Positions 9,747 to 19,523 of a stretch of 64,000 nucleotides of DNA are shown in pieces. The stretch is from contig MU867076.1 in NCBI GenBank assembly GCA_033725935.1, positions 62,001-126,000 on the forward strand. Reading direction: 5' to 3'. Positions within the stretch are counted from its first letter, which is position 1; each line of letters begins with the position of its first letter. The notes beneath the pieces were generated by a model that saw only the letters and a list, made by a program, of their open reading frames with translations, had not been told where the DNA came from and did no database searches. Source of the stretch: Cladorrhinum sp. PSN259. Its lineage: Eukaryota > Ascomycota > Sordariomycetes > Sordariales > Podosporaceae. The position numbers and the translations under genes were made by a program.

Positions 9747-11336
9747 TCACCCCTCATCCTCCCTCCTCCTGTTCCTAAACTCCAATCTGAACCTCATATC
9801 TGGGTACATGCTCCCATTCGGCATCCGTCCCTTCTCCGGCTTCCTAGTCTCGCCCTTGTGCACCCTAAATCTGATATCATAATTCTGCAACAAGTGCGTC
9901 AACACAACCTTGATGGTATTGTCAGCAAACATCCTCCCGGGGCACGCCTGAGGTCCGTCGCCCCAATGCGGACTATCCGCCCCGAGGTTCGCAAACTTGT
10001 ACTTGTTCTCGTTTCCTTCCTTCTTGCGGGCGTTGAAGTGACGATACGGATCAAACTCGTGGGGATCTTTGGAACAGTCTTCTTCGCCCCAGTACTCCGG
10101 GGAGAAGTTGATGCTATGGGCTTCCACGCATATTGTTGTTCCCGGCGGGAGTGTCGGGACCTTGTGGCTGGGGAAGGAGGTGAGCGTCAATGGTGCGAGG
10201 AGACGGCGGTAGAGGATGACGTGGCTGAAGCAATTGACGCGGATGGATTCACGCATGACTGAGTCCATGAGACGTAGTTCGTTGAGTTGCGTAGGTGGGA
10301 GTTTGCCTCCGAATGGTTTTGTCGCTTTAGCAATTTCCTCGCGGAGCGCCGTTACAAGGGATGGATCGGCGGCTAATTCCATTAGAATCCAGTAAATCGT
10401 TCCCGACGTGGAAGGGGCAGATTCCAGAGAAATGTCAAGAACGTCTGAAACGACTTGTGGAATTGGGTTCTTGTGTATTAGAGAGGATTGCGGGTAACGG
10501 TTGAGGAGAAAGGTGGCGAGAGCCATCTTGTTATTAATGACTGTCGGTTTCTCGAGAGCGGATAACTCGGCTAGTTCTTGTTTAAGAACTAGAGTTAAAA
10601 GATGTCGAAGAATGAAGCGTGTGTATCGAATTGGAATGAAGAGGAATGGTTTGAGAAGTTGTTTCAGAATTGGCGGCAGAAACGAAAGCACAAATGTTGG
10701 GAAAGCCACCCAGATGGTGAGAAGCTGGCTATGACGGATCCAGGTCTTGTTGTGGCCGAGTCCGCTTCCCACCAAAGCGCAAGCATTGATGGTTACGGCA
10801 ATACTCTGTATCGCTTTATACACTAAAATTTCTTTCCATTTTGGACAATCACCGATATTGTCGGCAAATGCTCGAGCACAATCCTTCTGTCGCTGCTCAA
10901 TGATGGATGGAATATTTCGTGAGAGATCGACCGAAACCGCTCGCATCATCTCAGGGGTGTGGGATGGCATCCCCGACCATTTTTTGTTGAATGAAACCTT
11001 GAAGAAGGCCAGCAGAGATGCTCTCGACTCGGGGATTCGTTTGACTTCATTGTAAAATCTCGAGGGGAGGACGACGTATTCGACACCGAAAGCTGTGAAA
11101 CGGTATGCCGAGTCGGGATACCTTTTGGTGTTTTCTTGGATCTTTTTCACCGAGTTCAACTTTCCCTTCATCACAGGAATCCCCAGTTTCTCCAGCGGTG
11201 ATTTTGGTGGGAAGAAGACCGATTTGATGGTCCATAATACCAAAATCGTTCCTGCGATTTGCCATCGCAAGCTTAGAGAGGCAAACGCATGGATAGGAAT
11301 ATAAACATCCACAACTGTGATATTTGACAAGGGCAT
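9747..11336 (-). CDS. Cytochrome P450 monooxygenase
   Basis: A single exon encodes 529 residues. A hydrophobic N-terminal segment (about 22-40) anchors it to the ER. P450 marks are the K-helix MRESIRV (E-x-x-R), the PERF-type FDPYRH, and the haem loop WGDGPQACPGRMFA with the haem-ligand Cys at about residue 465. The loop departs from FxxGxRxCxG: Phe is Trp and the Arg position is Gln. The oxygen-activating I-helix motif reads LESAPSTSG in place of A/G-G-x-D/E-T, so the usual acid/Thr pair is altered. The ACPGR loop resembles fungal P450s related to ent-kaurene oxidase and CYP68, which act on terpenoids or other small molecules. The substrate is unknown. The absence of introns is notable for a fungal P450. 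Confidence 0.88.
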   Translation of the reverse strand: MPLSNITVVDVYIPIHAFASLSLRWQIAGTILVLWTIKSVFFPPKSPLEKLGIPVMKGKLNSVKKIQENTKRYPDSAYRFTAFGVEYVVLPSRFYNEVKRIPESRASLLAFFKVSFNKKWSGMPSHTPEMMRAVSVDLSRNIPSIIEQRQKDCARAFADNIGDCPKWKEILVYKAIQSIAVTINACALVGSGLGHNKTWIRHSQLLTIWVAFPTFVLSFLPPILKQLLKPFLFIPIRYTRFILRHLLTLVLKQELAELSALEKPTVINNKMALATFLLNRYPQSSLIHKNPIPQVVSDVLDISLESAPSTSGTIYWILMELAADPSLVTALREEIAKATKPFGGKLPPTQLNELRLMDSVMRESIRVNCFSHVILYRRLLAPLTLTSFPSHKVPTLPPGTTICVEAHSINFSPEYWGEEDCSKDPHEFDPYRHFNARKKEGNENKYKFANLGADSPHWGDGPQACPGRMFADNTIKVVLTHLLQNYDIRFRVHKGETRKPEKGRMPNGSMYPDMRFRLEFRNRRREDEG

Positions 11337-11711
11337 GATGCTATGTGAGCAGACCTAAAGTGAAGTGATGTATTCAGGGTTGATGAAGGAAAAACTTGAG
11401 CGCATTTCAGTTTCTCCAATTTAGGGCATTGGCGTGAGTATTTGCAATGAACAAAGAAGCAGTTTTCCCCTTGATCTTGTTGTTGATATTGTTCCAGCGG
11501 GTCTTTATTGATCAATGAAAGGTAATTAAATCAAACTGCCACTCGCTCCCAGCAGGTCACTCCGTCAATAAGAAAACTAGTAATATCTTGAAACACTCAA
11601 ACTCGTCAATAAGCTTCAGGTTTTACGAGAAGCATGAAGGATAACACTGGAAAATAGGATGTATCGGTATTTCTGCGATTGGCACTGCAAGGACAACCAA
11701 CTGCCACTATC
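11337..11711. other. Intergenic, nothing recognised
   Basis: This is the promoter side of the P450 gene and the 3' side of the DUF6594 gene. It is AT-rich and no motif was called. Confidence 0.4.
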
Positions 11712-13037
11712 TCACTGTCCAGGTGTTGCAACAAAGACAACCAAGACAGCCAAGAAACTAAATGATACCATTAGCCCCTATTTGCAATTCTTCGACCTCA
11801 CGCGCGCAGCTTAGGGTAGAGTTTGACTCACGCGCAAGTTGCAGTGAAGACTTGAGCCCTCGTGATGCCAGTGAGCATCATCAGTCCAAAGGTAAAGATT
11901 GCGGTAAAGCCTGCAATAAGAGCTATTTGTCTAGGTAAAGTCTTCATGTTCAACAAAACTGCGATTGCCGCGATCGGCAACATGCAAGCTGTGAATGTGA
12001 CAGATTTGGAAATAGCCGGGAGGAGGAATCCGGCTTTGTAATATGGGAGAAACTCCTATGTTTGAATCAGTCTAATGACTCGGCCGGGGAAATTCCAAAT
12101 CGCAATCATATACTCACAAGTTTTAAGTCACGGATATCTTCTTTATGGCCAGCAACAGGTAGGGCCTCTTCCAAATCAATTTCGACTCCGTCTCGCTCCA
12201 GAGTGGTGAGTTTCTTATAAACAGTTGTCAAAAGATAAACGACGTCTTCCAACCAGAGTGTGAGACCATCGGCTGTCTTGGTCGCCCGCGGTGCGATCAA
12301 GTCCTGCCGGGTTGATGACTTGTCCTTCGTGAATATATTGCTGATCAAAGCTTTGAGCTTTTGGCTTAAGGTCTGTTTTGAATATGGAAGATTATACTTG
12401 TCACGCCAAATCCCACTTCCACGGCCCGCGATCTTGAAATTAGCTGCCAAAGGAGAGACCATCCACTCAAGGAGTGAGGACACGTTTCTGCTTCTCGGGT
12501 GTGGAAGTGCAGAAACACGAGAATACTGGAGAAGTGCCTCATCTGTAGTCACAACCATAAGTAACTGTATGATCACTGTTCAAAAGATACGGAGACATAC
12601 ATACCATATTCCTTCAAGCATCTTCTAACCTTAAGGATAACATCCCACTGATCCGTGTCCGAATCGATCAATGTATCCGCATACTTATGAAACATGTTTT
12701 CATCTTCCCGAGCCAGTGCGGATGGCATGCATTGGTCCACCCGTTCAATTCGTTCCAAAGAATGCTCAAGGGATGATAATTCGACTTGGTAATATAAAAG
12801 GTTCTTGACGTGCAAACTCTGAAATAGTCCAAAAGCCTCGTAATCCGGCCTGAAACTCATAAGCTTGGCAAGAAGCGGCCAGCCCTCAACGCTACCACCT
12901 TCCTCTTGACGACGAGCGTTTACCCAATCCCTAGGTTGTGCTTTAGGCGGGGGCGTTGCTGGCATTGTTTTCTCATCCTCAATTTTTGCATTGCTCGGCC
13001 CAGGCTGTCCGGGTGCTGGTTCACGCTTTGGGTTCAT
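11712..13037 (-). CDS. DUF6594 membrane protein
   Basis: Four exons (12605-13037, 12118-12542, 11832-12055, 11712-11757) with introns of 62, 62 and 74 nt give 375 residues. A Pro-rich N-terminus leads to the DUF6594 core: WPLLAKLMSFRPDYEAFGLF, then NLLYYQVELSSLEHSLE. The first splice restores KEYDEALLQYS, typical of the family. The C-terminal third has two or three membrane helices (VTFTACMLPIAAIAVLL, IALIAGFTAIFTFGLMML) and ends with ITRAQVFTATCA joined by a 46-nt last exon to FLAVLVVFV, the family's closing motif. DUF6594 is fungus-specific, and its molecular function is unknown. Last-exon boundaries were chosen because they reconstitute this ending in frame. Confidence 0.83.
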
Positions 13038-14462
13038 TTTTGTCAGTTACAGAGTGGCAAAACGAAGATGATTGCTCAGAAGAAGACGAATTGAACTCTA
13101 GTTATGGAGAAATAACATTGAAAAATGGGAGCGGGGAAGGCAAATAGTAACTTTAATATTTACTGTCCTCGATCCTCTTTAAGTCCGCTACAGATGTTTT
13201 GAGAACAACCCCCCCCCCCCCCCCCCCCCTCTTCCCCCCAAAACAAAACCGGATTATGCGATGCATATCAATAAATTGTGTCTGACAATGCAGGCGTTTT
13301 CCATCGTGATAGGTTGATCCAACTGCCGGCCTATGTTTGAAACTAATTTTATCACGATATGGGGTAACACAACATGCGCTTGCAAAGCCTTATTTGGGTG
13401 ATGGACTAACTGTCTGAGATGGGAGCAAAGATTTTGCTTGCGAGGCGGTGAGAACATTTTCTGGCAATTAGCTCTCACATCCTCACATGTTTTTCTCCTC
13501 AGTCTTGTTAGGGAATTCTTTAAATCCAAGATCTTCACTGCGAAACTAATGTCGTTTTTCAGGTTGCAAACCTCCTTCGACCAGTGTTGTCTAAAGAGGG
13601 GTTATTCCACATCAAGCCATCTTCATGTTGAACCCAGTAAACTAAAACTGAATGGGAGGATAGTTATGCCCGAAGAAAACCAGGCGGTCGTCGATATTGC
13701 TGGTGCACGTCGTAAGCCAGCAGGCCTAGAAAGAAGTCAAGAATGCCTAGTATAATAATAGGAGCTAAATATGGGCAAAGAAAAGTAATAAAGGCATAAA
13801 AATCATGGGTAGAAGAGGGCATTTGCTTATTGGTAACTCTTCCCGATATGATTCAGGTGTAGATTTATTATTGATTAAAACACTGAAAGAGCAAGTTAAA
13901 TACGCACAAATTGCATGACCCCGTGGAAGCCTGGGCATCGGGTGACGTCTGGTGGGAAAAGCTGGCGAGGCTGCTCACCAAGACTTTGCCAATATGGGAC
14001 TATTCTTTCTCTGAGCGTGATATTGTTTCATTTGGCGAGCGCTAAATTATTTACGCCTGGTGGTAAACAAATCGCAGATATGCGCTGGGACTTTCCGAAT
14101 AGAGACAGACATCTTTCAGCTCGAAGATGCTCAACCCCTGAACTCTTGGCAAGCCACAATACCTGGTGAACAAGATAATATCCGTATTCGCCATGTTTGA
14201 ATGATGTCTTGGATCATTTCAATTTGTAACTTGGACAGTACACTTGCCGTCAGGCTTTCTCCATGGGTTCCACTGGCAAAAGATCGTGGTGGATAAGATC
14301 CTTGGGGTTGTTGATATGTAAGTGACAACGTTTTGTAATAGGTTACCGGCATTGAGCATGAGTCTAATTCTCTTTTGCTCAAGTTTTGTGTAGATTTGCC
14401 AGCAACTTGGTGTTTCTCCTTGGGTGAAGAAAGCCGAGTCTCATTGACTTTGGTCTTTACAG
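13038..14462. other. Gap with coding-like fragments of an unresolved rightward gene
   Basis: After a poly-C tract the plus strand shows short stretches that read like protein but are not joined by clear splice sites: around 13908-14045 (SGDVWWEKLARLLTKTLPIW), 14100-14200 (FQLEDAQPLNSWQATIPGEQ) and 14230-14320 (FLHGFHWQKIVVDKILGV, ending at a GTAAGT). These may be 5' exons of the gene ending at 15204, or decayed remains. TAA and TGA codons lie between them. Confidence 0.3.
13209..13229 (+). repeat. Poly-C run of 21 bases
   Basis: A run of 21 cytosines is followed by CTTCCCCCC. It is a slippage-prone mononucleotide tract and its length may be affected by sequencing. Confidence 0.9.
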
Positions 14463-15204
14463 AGTCAACGCTGCTCAGTTAGCATCCAAATTCCAAAGCA
14501 GTTCGTCAAATAATGTTGTAAACATCTCTCAACTTCTGCGTCCACGTTTACCCACTTACTGGGGCTGGGTGCTTTCGGGCGTTTGCGATGTTTACGAGCA
14601 ACATGGCGCCTCCAAAGATGAGATCATTCGCTGTCGACGGAAGTTTCCCCCAACTCAAGATCTCCTGACGCTGATGAAACAGTCAATGAGAGACCGTCTC
14701 AACCAAGACAACAATACCATTGGCAGGAATAACAATACGGAAAGAATTATCCAAGATGTAGTTTCGTCCTGGAATGCGACACTAGCGGGTTCAAATTTAA
14801 CAATAACTTTGAATGGAAAGCAAGCAGGACTCGCCCCCCGACTTCGCGCCAGCGCCAGAATTGGGGTACTCGCCATTCTGACAGATTGCGTGATTCCTGC
14901 TATTCTTGTCCGTTGCCTCTTTTGCAGCTTGAAATTATCGATCTTATTTCTTCCCGGTGTTATTTTATCCACACTGGCTGGAACACTGGCCATTTTATCT
15001 TCAAAGTACGGGCTTCATGGCTTCATCAACAATGGTGAGATTTGGGAAGTGGGAATTATACTTGTGTTCTTCAGTGCGGGATTTCGTGTCCTGTTTGTCG
15101 GGTTTTCGTTTTGCTTCTCATATGCTCAGCACCGCGATGAGAAGCAACGGGCTCCCGAGGCACAAACAACAACATTCACCGCAATCACACACGACACGAT
15201 TTAA
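14463..15204 (+). CDS. 3' exon of an uncharacterised integral membrane protein
   Basis: The frame follows a good acceptor (GGTCTTTACAG) and runs to TAA at 15202-15204. It encodes about 246 residues; the upstream exons and start are unresolved. The sequence begins VNAAQLASKFQSSSSNN, continues RPRLPTYWGWVLSGVCDVYE, and has a cytoplasmic-type basic segment. Then come two or three hydrophobic helices (IGVLAILTDCVIPAILVRCLF, LFLPGVILSTLAGTLAIL, GIILVFFSAGFRVLFVG). I do not recognise the family. The terminal TAA could be a C-to-T product of CAA, since the same frame stays Pro-rich beyond it, so the gene may be decayed. Confidence 0.4.
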
Positions 15205-16243
15205 GGAACCGTCCAGGGGCAGAAGGTCCCGGTACATTCGATCCAACACGCCTCCATTTCCATCACCGCAACTACGAGTCCACCAGACTCACCAACTCGG
15301 CATACCTCAACGCATGGCCCACCACGTGTTTCACCGTTTGGTACTTTAGCACCTCAACCATCATCTGCTTCAACCGGCCCACCCACACATCCTCCAGCCT
15401 ATCAACCATAGCCTACACCTAGACACAGATCTTTGCCAGCAAGGGCTGAATCTCGTCCACTAAATCATCCGCCAACTACGGAACCCGCGTCGGTATATCA
15501 ACCACCACAACCACGTACAACAACACAACCCCAGAGCAAGAAAGAAAGAAACGAAGATATCGGATACCAAGGCGAGAAATTTGTCTTTAAGTTTCTCAAG
15601 GATATGACCCCCAACTGGTCGTTTGAACACTGGACAAGCAAGCTGCGGAGCAGAGAAGGGTTCCCAGCGTTCACAGGGTTTGAAGAAGATTACGCGGAAT
15701 TTACGTACGTCGACTATTCGGGTATTATGGGGTATCTTTTGCACGCACAGGGGGGGTCACTGGAATTGAGAGTGAGTGGCGGGATCAGGCTGGAATCCAA
15801 GTACCATGTCGAGGTCAAGACTATGCCCGGGAGGTGTGAGCAAGAGTTTTATGTGATCATCAATCAAGTGCAGATGGTGAGTGAGTCCTTGCAGGATTTC
15901 TTCCCCCCCCCCCTTTTTTTTTCCGTTTTTTTATTTTTTTTTAAAAAAAAAAATAACTTTAAAGTTGTGAACTTGTGATGCTGATTCCCAAGCAAGACAG
16001 GCTTATATACTCGCTCGAGTTTATCATATCAACAATCCGCGGCGGACTGCCGTAAAGTTCTTTGCCAATCCATGGTCGAATGACGATTTACTATTTAGTG
16101 AAGAACCGAAGGAGGATGGTTATTATGTAGTCACCACAAGGTCGGTCATTCTACCCCATGCCCTCCAAAACACACACGCACCCCGTCTAGCGCCTGCTGA
16201 CCGACCGACGGGAACCATGCTCAGGCCCCGAGGGAGGTTGTGA
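15205..16243 (+). pseudogene. DUF3883 (NO VEIN C-terminal-like) fragment behind stop codons
   Basis: After an in-frame TAA (15202) and TAG (15409), exon 15412-15876 and exon 16001-16243 (124-nt intron, GTGAGT...ACAG) encode a Pro-rich linker and a DUF3883 domain: GYQGEKFVFKFLKD, NWSFEHWTSK, YVDYSGIMGYL, YHVEVKTMPG, and after the splice YILARVYHINNPRR. DUF3883 resembles a nuclease-fold domain found at the C-terminus of plant NO VEIN and of fungal proteins with an upstream histidine-kinase-like ATPase. Here no ATPase is present and no ATG precedes the domain in frame. The Pro-rich linker is continuous through the TAG, which points to a nonsense mutation rather than a gene boundary. The intron holds C, T and A homopolymers (15902-15956). 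Confidence 0.55.
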
Positions 16244-16499
16244 GTATCAGGCACATGAGAAAAGCCGAATCTTTGTCTCGTTTCGCCGCTTGGACATCGG
16301 AGCCAAGGCGACATGCCGTCATTGACAAGACTTGATGTGGACCCTGACTCGAGCTGAAAACAGGGCAGGAGATGACTCGGCGAAATCCACACTTGTAAAT
16401 AAAACACCACTTCCAACTCGTTTCAAGATGTTGCTTACCTTACGACAACTCGTATAACAAATATTTTTGTCAGTTTACCTAATCTATTACCTACTCACC

Positions 16500-17406
16500 A
16501 TGGAGAAACACGAGCATGAGATTACCGGCAAAGACCAACTGCCGGTAATCCGGATGATGGTCCTCGAAACGGATGAACCCCACCGAGACACCAAGAACCG
16601 CAGGGGCACTTTCGGAGAGATTCTTCATCATCATTTCGTTGATGCCGGGAAGGCTCATGACCCGCCACTGGGCATTGAAACCGACCGAAGGTTTGTGGTG
16701 ACTGAGAAAGGGGGCACAATTCCAAAGTTCTCCGAGTTTGAGGACTGTCATGCTCTTCTGATCACCGGGAGCGTATATGATGCTCATGGAGATAACCCGT
16801 GGGTTCTTGAGCTGTTGGATCTTCTCAAAAGTACGTATGAAGTCTTTTCTTCCCTCGGATTCTTGGCTGACGTTGGCAGAACTTTGGATCCACCACCCCA
16901 AGCTACTTTTCTCGGGAGTGTGTTTTGGACATCAGCTCCTCTGCCGTCTCCTTGGCGCCGAAATCGCCGGCAGCCCATCGGGTGATTGGGAACTCGGTCA
17001 CAGCGCAATCAATTTGAACGAGATTGGAAAACGAATCTTCCGGACTTCTGACGATAAAGTCCACCTGCATCAGATGCACCAGGATCAAGTCGTTGCACCT
17101 CCAACTCCTTCTTCGTCAAACGGCCTACTGGGTCCAGAGACCAAGGTGGAAGTGTGGGGATGGAGCGAACATACAAAGGTCCAAGGGATCTACATCAGAA
17201 ATCGTGTTTTTACAACGCAAGCGCACTTGGCATTTGACCAGGGAATGGTGTTGAAGCAGATTGAAATGAGAGTTGAAAGTGGAAGCATTGAAGACAAGGA
17301 CCACGCGGATGAAGCGGCAGAGACGGCAGATCTGGAACACGACGGAGATGTGGTCGCAGCGGCGATATTGAGGTTCTTTCACGGGGAGGATGATAGTATT
17401 GAGTAG
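16500..17406 (+). CDS. Class I glutamine amidotransferase-like protein
   Basis: Exons 16500-16830 and 16880-17406 (49-nt intron, GTACGT...GCAG) give 285 residues. The start ATG has a CACCATGG context. The fold has an N-terminal DCHALLITGS loop and the nucleophile elbow SGVCFGHQLLCRLLGAEI with the catalytic Cys, conserved Gly-His-Gln, and WELGH. The C-terminal His motif is TTQAHLAFD: the His is kept, but the usual HPE is HLA, so the Glu of the triad is not in place. Stand-alone fungal relatives are of uncertain substrate. Some class I members hydrolyse glutathione or gamma-glutamyl compounds. The protein is cytosolic and ends in an acidic tail. Confidence 0.85.
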
Positions 17407-17439
17407 AAGTCATACATATGATACTTGGGCGACATACGC

Positions 17440-18895
17440 TTTTTGCAGGTCTGTGATCTCCAGAGTCCTCAAAGCTGTCTTTGTGGGTCAAAATGATGTG
17501 CACGTCTTTGACGACGATGAAAGCCGTAGTCTAGCTGGGAAGGATGCACTCTTCGGCCTCAATTTGCTCTCCGTTGCTCAGACTCTCGTGTATCTCGTGC
17601 GGATCGCCGGCCGAGATATTGTTGGCGTTTGAAGTAGAAGAACTCCTTTGTCTGGCCGAGCAACTGGCCTTCAAACCACGGCCGGTCGATGGTGACCTTC
17701 ATGGCACGGAACCCAATCTGGACGTGGGTGTTGGGCGTGGTCACCTTCTTGGTATTCTCTGACGAGGCAGAGTCCCTGTGACCCGACCCGCTCGCAAACC
17801 ATAGGCCGGCAGACCAATCACTGTGCGAGACGGCAGTCTTGCTAAGCTTGGTGCTAGTGGATTTAGATTTTTCGCTGTCAATCACAAACCACTGCCAAAT
17901 CGAAGCGCTGTCCTGCGTGTCAGGCGCAACCGGAGTCGTGAGCGGCGCGCTGGCCTTTGAAGCTTCTGTCTTTTCTGCTTTCGGTTTCCCGTCCTCGCCA
18001 GGCACCATCCTCGTGACGGCCAGGCCACACCCATGGGGTTCTGGGCGGCCTGAAGCATCTTCTGGTGGTAGTCGATATCCATGGTCAGGAACTTAATCCT
18101 CTCGCTGATGACACCGAGCGAGTTCGAGGGGTCATCACCCGGCCACAGGCCTTGGAAGCTGCCAGCTGAGCGTTGGAGAGGGAATCGTTGGCGGTCATGA
18201 CGTCGACTTGATTCTTGAGGCACTTTGACTGCATTTCTGTCAATGACGTCCACCGTGGTAGTTTTAATGGCGGCTCGAATGCATTCTCGAGAGCCTGGCT
18301 GAGCTCATTCTTGTTATCGTCGGTTAGCGCCTTGACAGCATCCATCTTGTTCCGGGCTTTCTTGCCTGTCAAAGTAGAGCTGTCTGCAGCTTATGGCTGT
18401 CTCCCCGTAGTTCTTGACCATGGCCGCCTGAGCACTTCGTAGTGCATTGCCTGCATCGACAGCCGCCTTTTCGAGGGCTTTGATATCCTGGCGGCCACTG
18501 ATCAAGGCGTCACGGCGGAGAGAAAGAATGGCACGCTCGTTTTCTGCGGCGCGCAGTTTGTCGCGTGTGTTGCTGGCATCCGATAACAAGTCCTCGGGCC
18601 ATCCGGCTGCCGTTGGGGCCTCCCACGAGATCCGAAGACTGAGCATGCCATCGGCGAGACGGAATTCAGTCTCGGCCACAGCAGGCGGCTTTACCTGCTG
18701 AGAACTGAGTGAATCAATGCCAGGGTAGTGAAAATTGCCCATCTCGAGAAGCCAGGCAGGCATCTCCATCTGGAAGAGGTCATTGTCACCTTGACCGAAA
18801 GTCTCGCGAAACTTGTCGTAAAATTTGAGAATGAGAGGGTCTGTGTCGGCTATGTTTGCTGAGGGTTGTCTTGGAATGAAGAGTTTGGTTTATCG
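17440..18895 (-). pseudogene. Broken gene of an uncharacterised fungal family
   Basis: Reading leftward, protein-like sequence continues for about 1.45 kb but changes frame several times. It starts near 18890 (KLFIPRQPSANIADTDP) directly after a TAA, runs through LQLISS-free text FGQGDNDLFQMEMPAW and AETEFRLADGMLSLRISW, then a coiled-coil-like Ala/Arg/Glu-rich part. Near 18360 it shifts to KKARNKMDAVKALTDDN, near 18130 to SNSLGVISERIKFLTMDI, and near 18005 to the frame containing SASIWQWFVIDSEKSKS and HVQIGFRAMKVTIDRPWF. An extra A at 17628-17630 shifts it again to NANNISAGDPHEI, and a TAG at 17531-17533 interrupts before FIVVKDVHIILTHKDSFED. No GT-AG introns explain the shifts. The parent family is unknown to me; its C-terminal part recurs in large fungal proteins. 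Confidence 0.6.
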
Positions 18896-19434
18896 AGATG
18901 AAGCTCTGCGGGACCAGCATTTTCTGGACGACCATTGCGCTTTAATAGTAAAACGTAACCATTTCTTTCCCCACCAGTTCTCTGACTAATAAGTTGTGCT
19001 TGTTGGAGTTTGGGGACTTGCTTGACCGGTAAAGCAAGCCATGCTCACTCAGGCTAATAAGCGAGCTGAAAAAATGTTATCGGCTTCAATATTGACATCT
19101 AGATGTGATGTGTGTGGGAGAAGATGGAATGGTTCAAGCAGCAGCTGTTCGAGGTCGATATAGTCTTGGCTAATTTAGGGCAAAACAAATGACAGTCAAC
19201 TTATATAGCGCTTATAAAGACACAGTGAGTTCAGTCTAAACTCGAAGTCACTGCCTTATCTCTCGCTATCTCACGGGGCTTTAGGTATGCTGTGGCTTTC
19301 TTGCTACTTTTATTTCGTATGTCAGTCGTGACCAAAGAATTCACCACAATCATTCCCACCACAAAAATCTGCAAACGAAAAAGAGCGTTGAAAAAACTCA
19401 AAATTGCTTCAGATATCCGTATATGAAAAAGAAT
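18896..19434. other. Intergenic, nothing recognised
   Basis: AT-rich sequence lies between the pseudogene and the tRNA. No gene or repeat was seen. Confidence 0.4.
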
Positions 19435-19523
19435 TGGGCGACCCCGGAATCGAACCGGGGTTTCTTCGGTTACGCTATGGATCTCTCCACAACGAAGCGT
19501 CCTGACCACTAGACTAGTCACCC
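19435..19523 (-). tRNA. tRNA-His (GTG) with a 17-nt intron
   Basis: On the minus strand the acceptor stem GGGTGAC/GTCGCCC, D arm GTCT-loop-GGAC, anticodon stem CTTCG/CGAAG and T arm CCCGG-TTCGATT-CCGGG all pair. The loop reads TTGTGG before an insertion of about 17 nt, giving anticodon GTG. The insertion falls after position 37, the canonical intron site. A T5 terminator follows on the minus strand. Confidence 0.85.
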
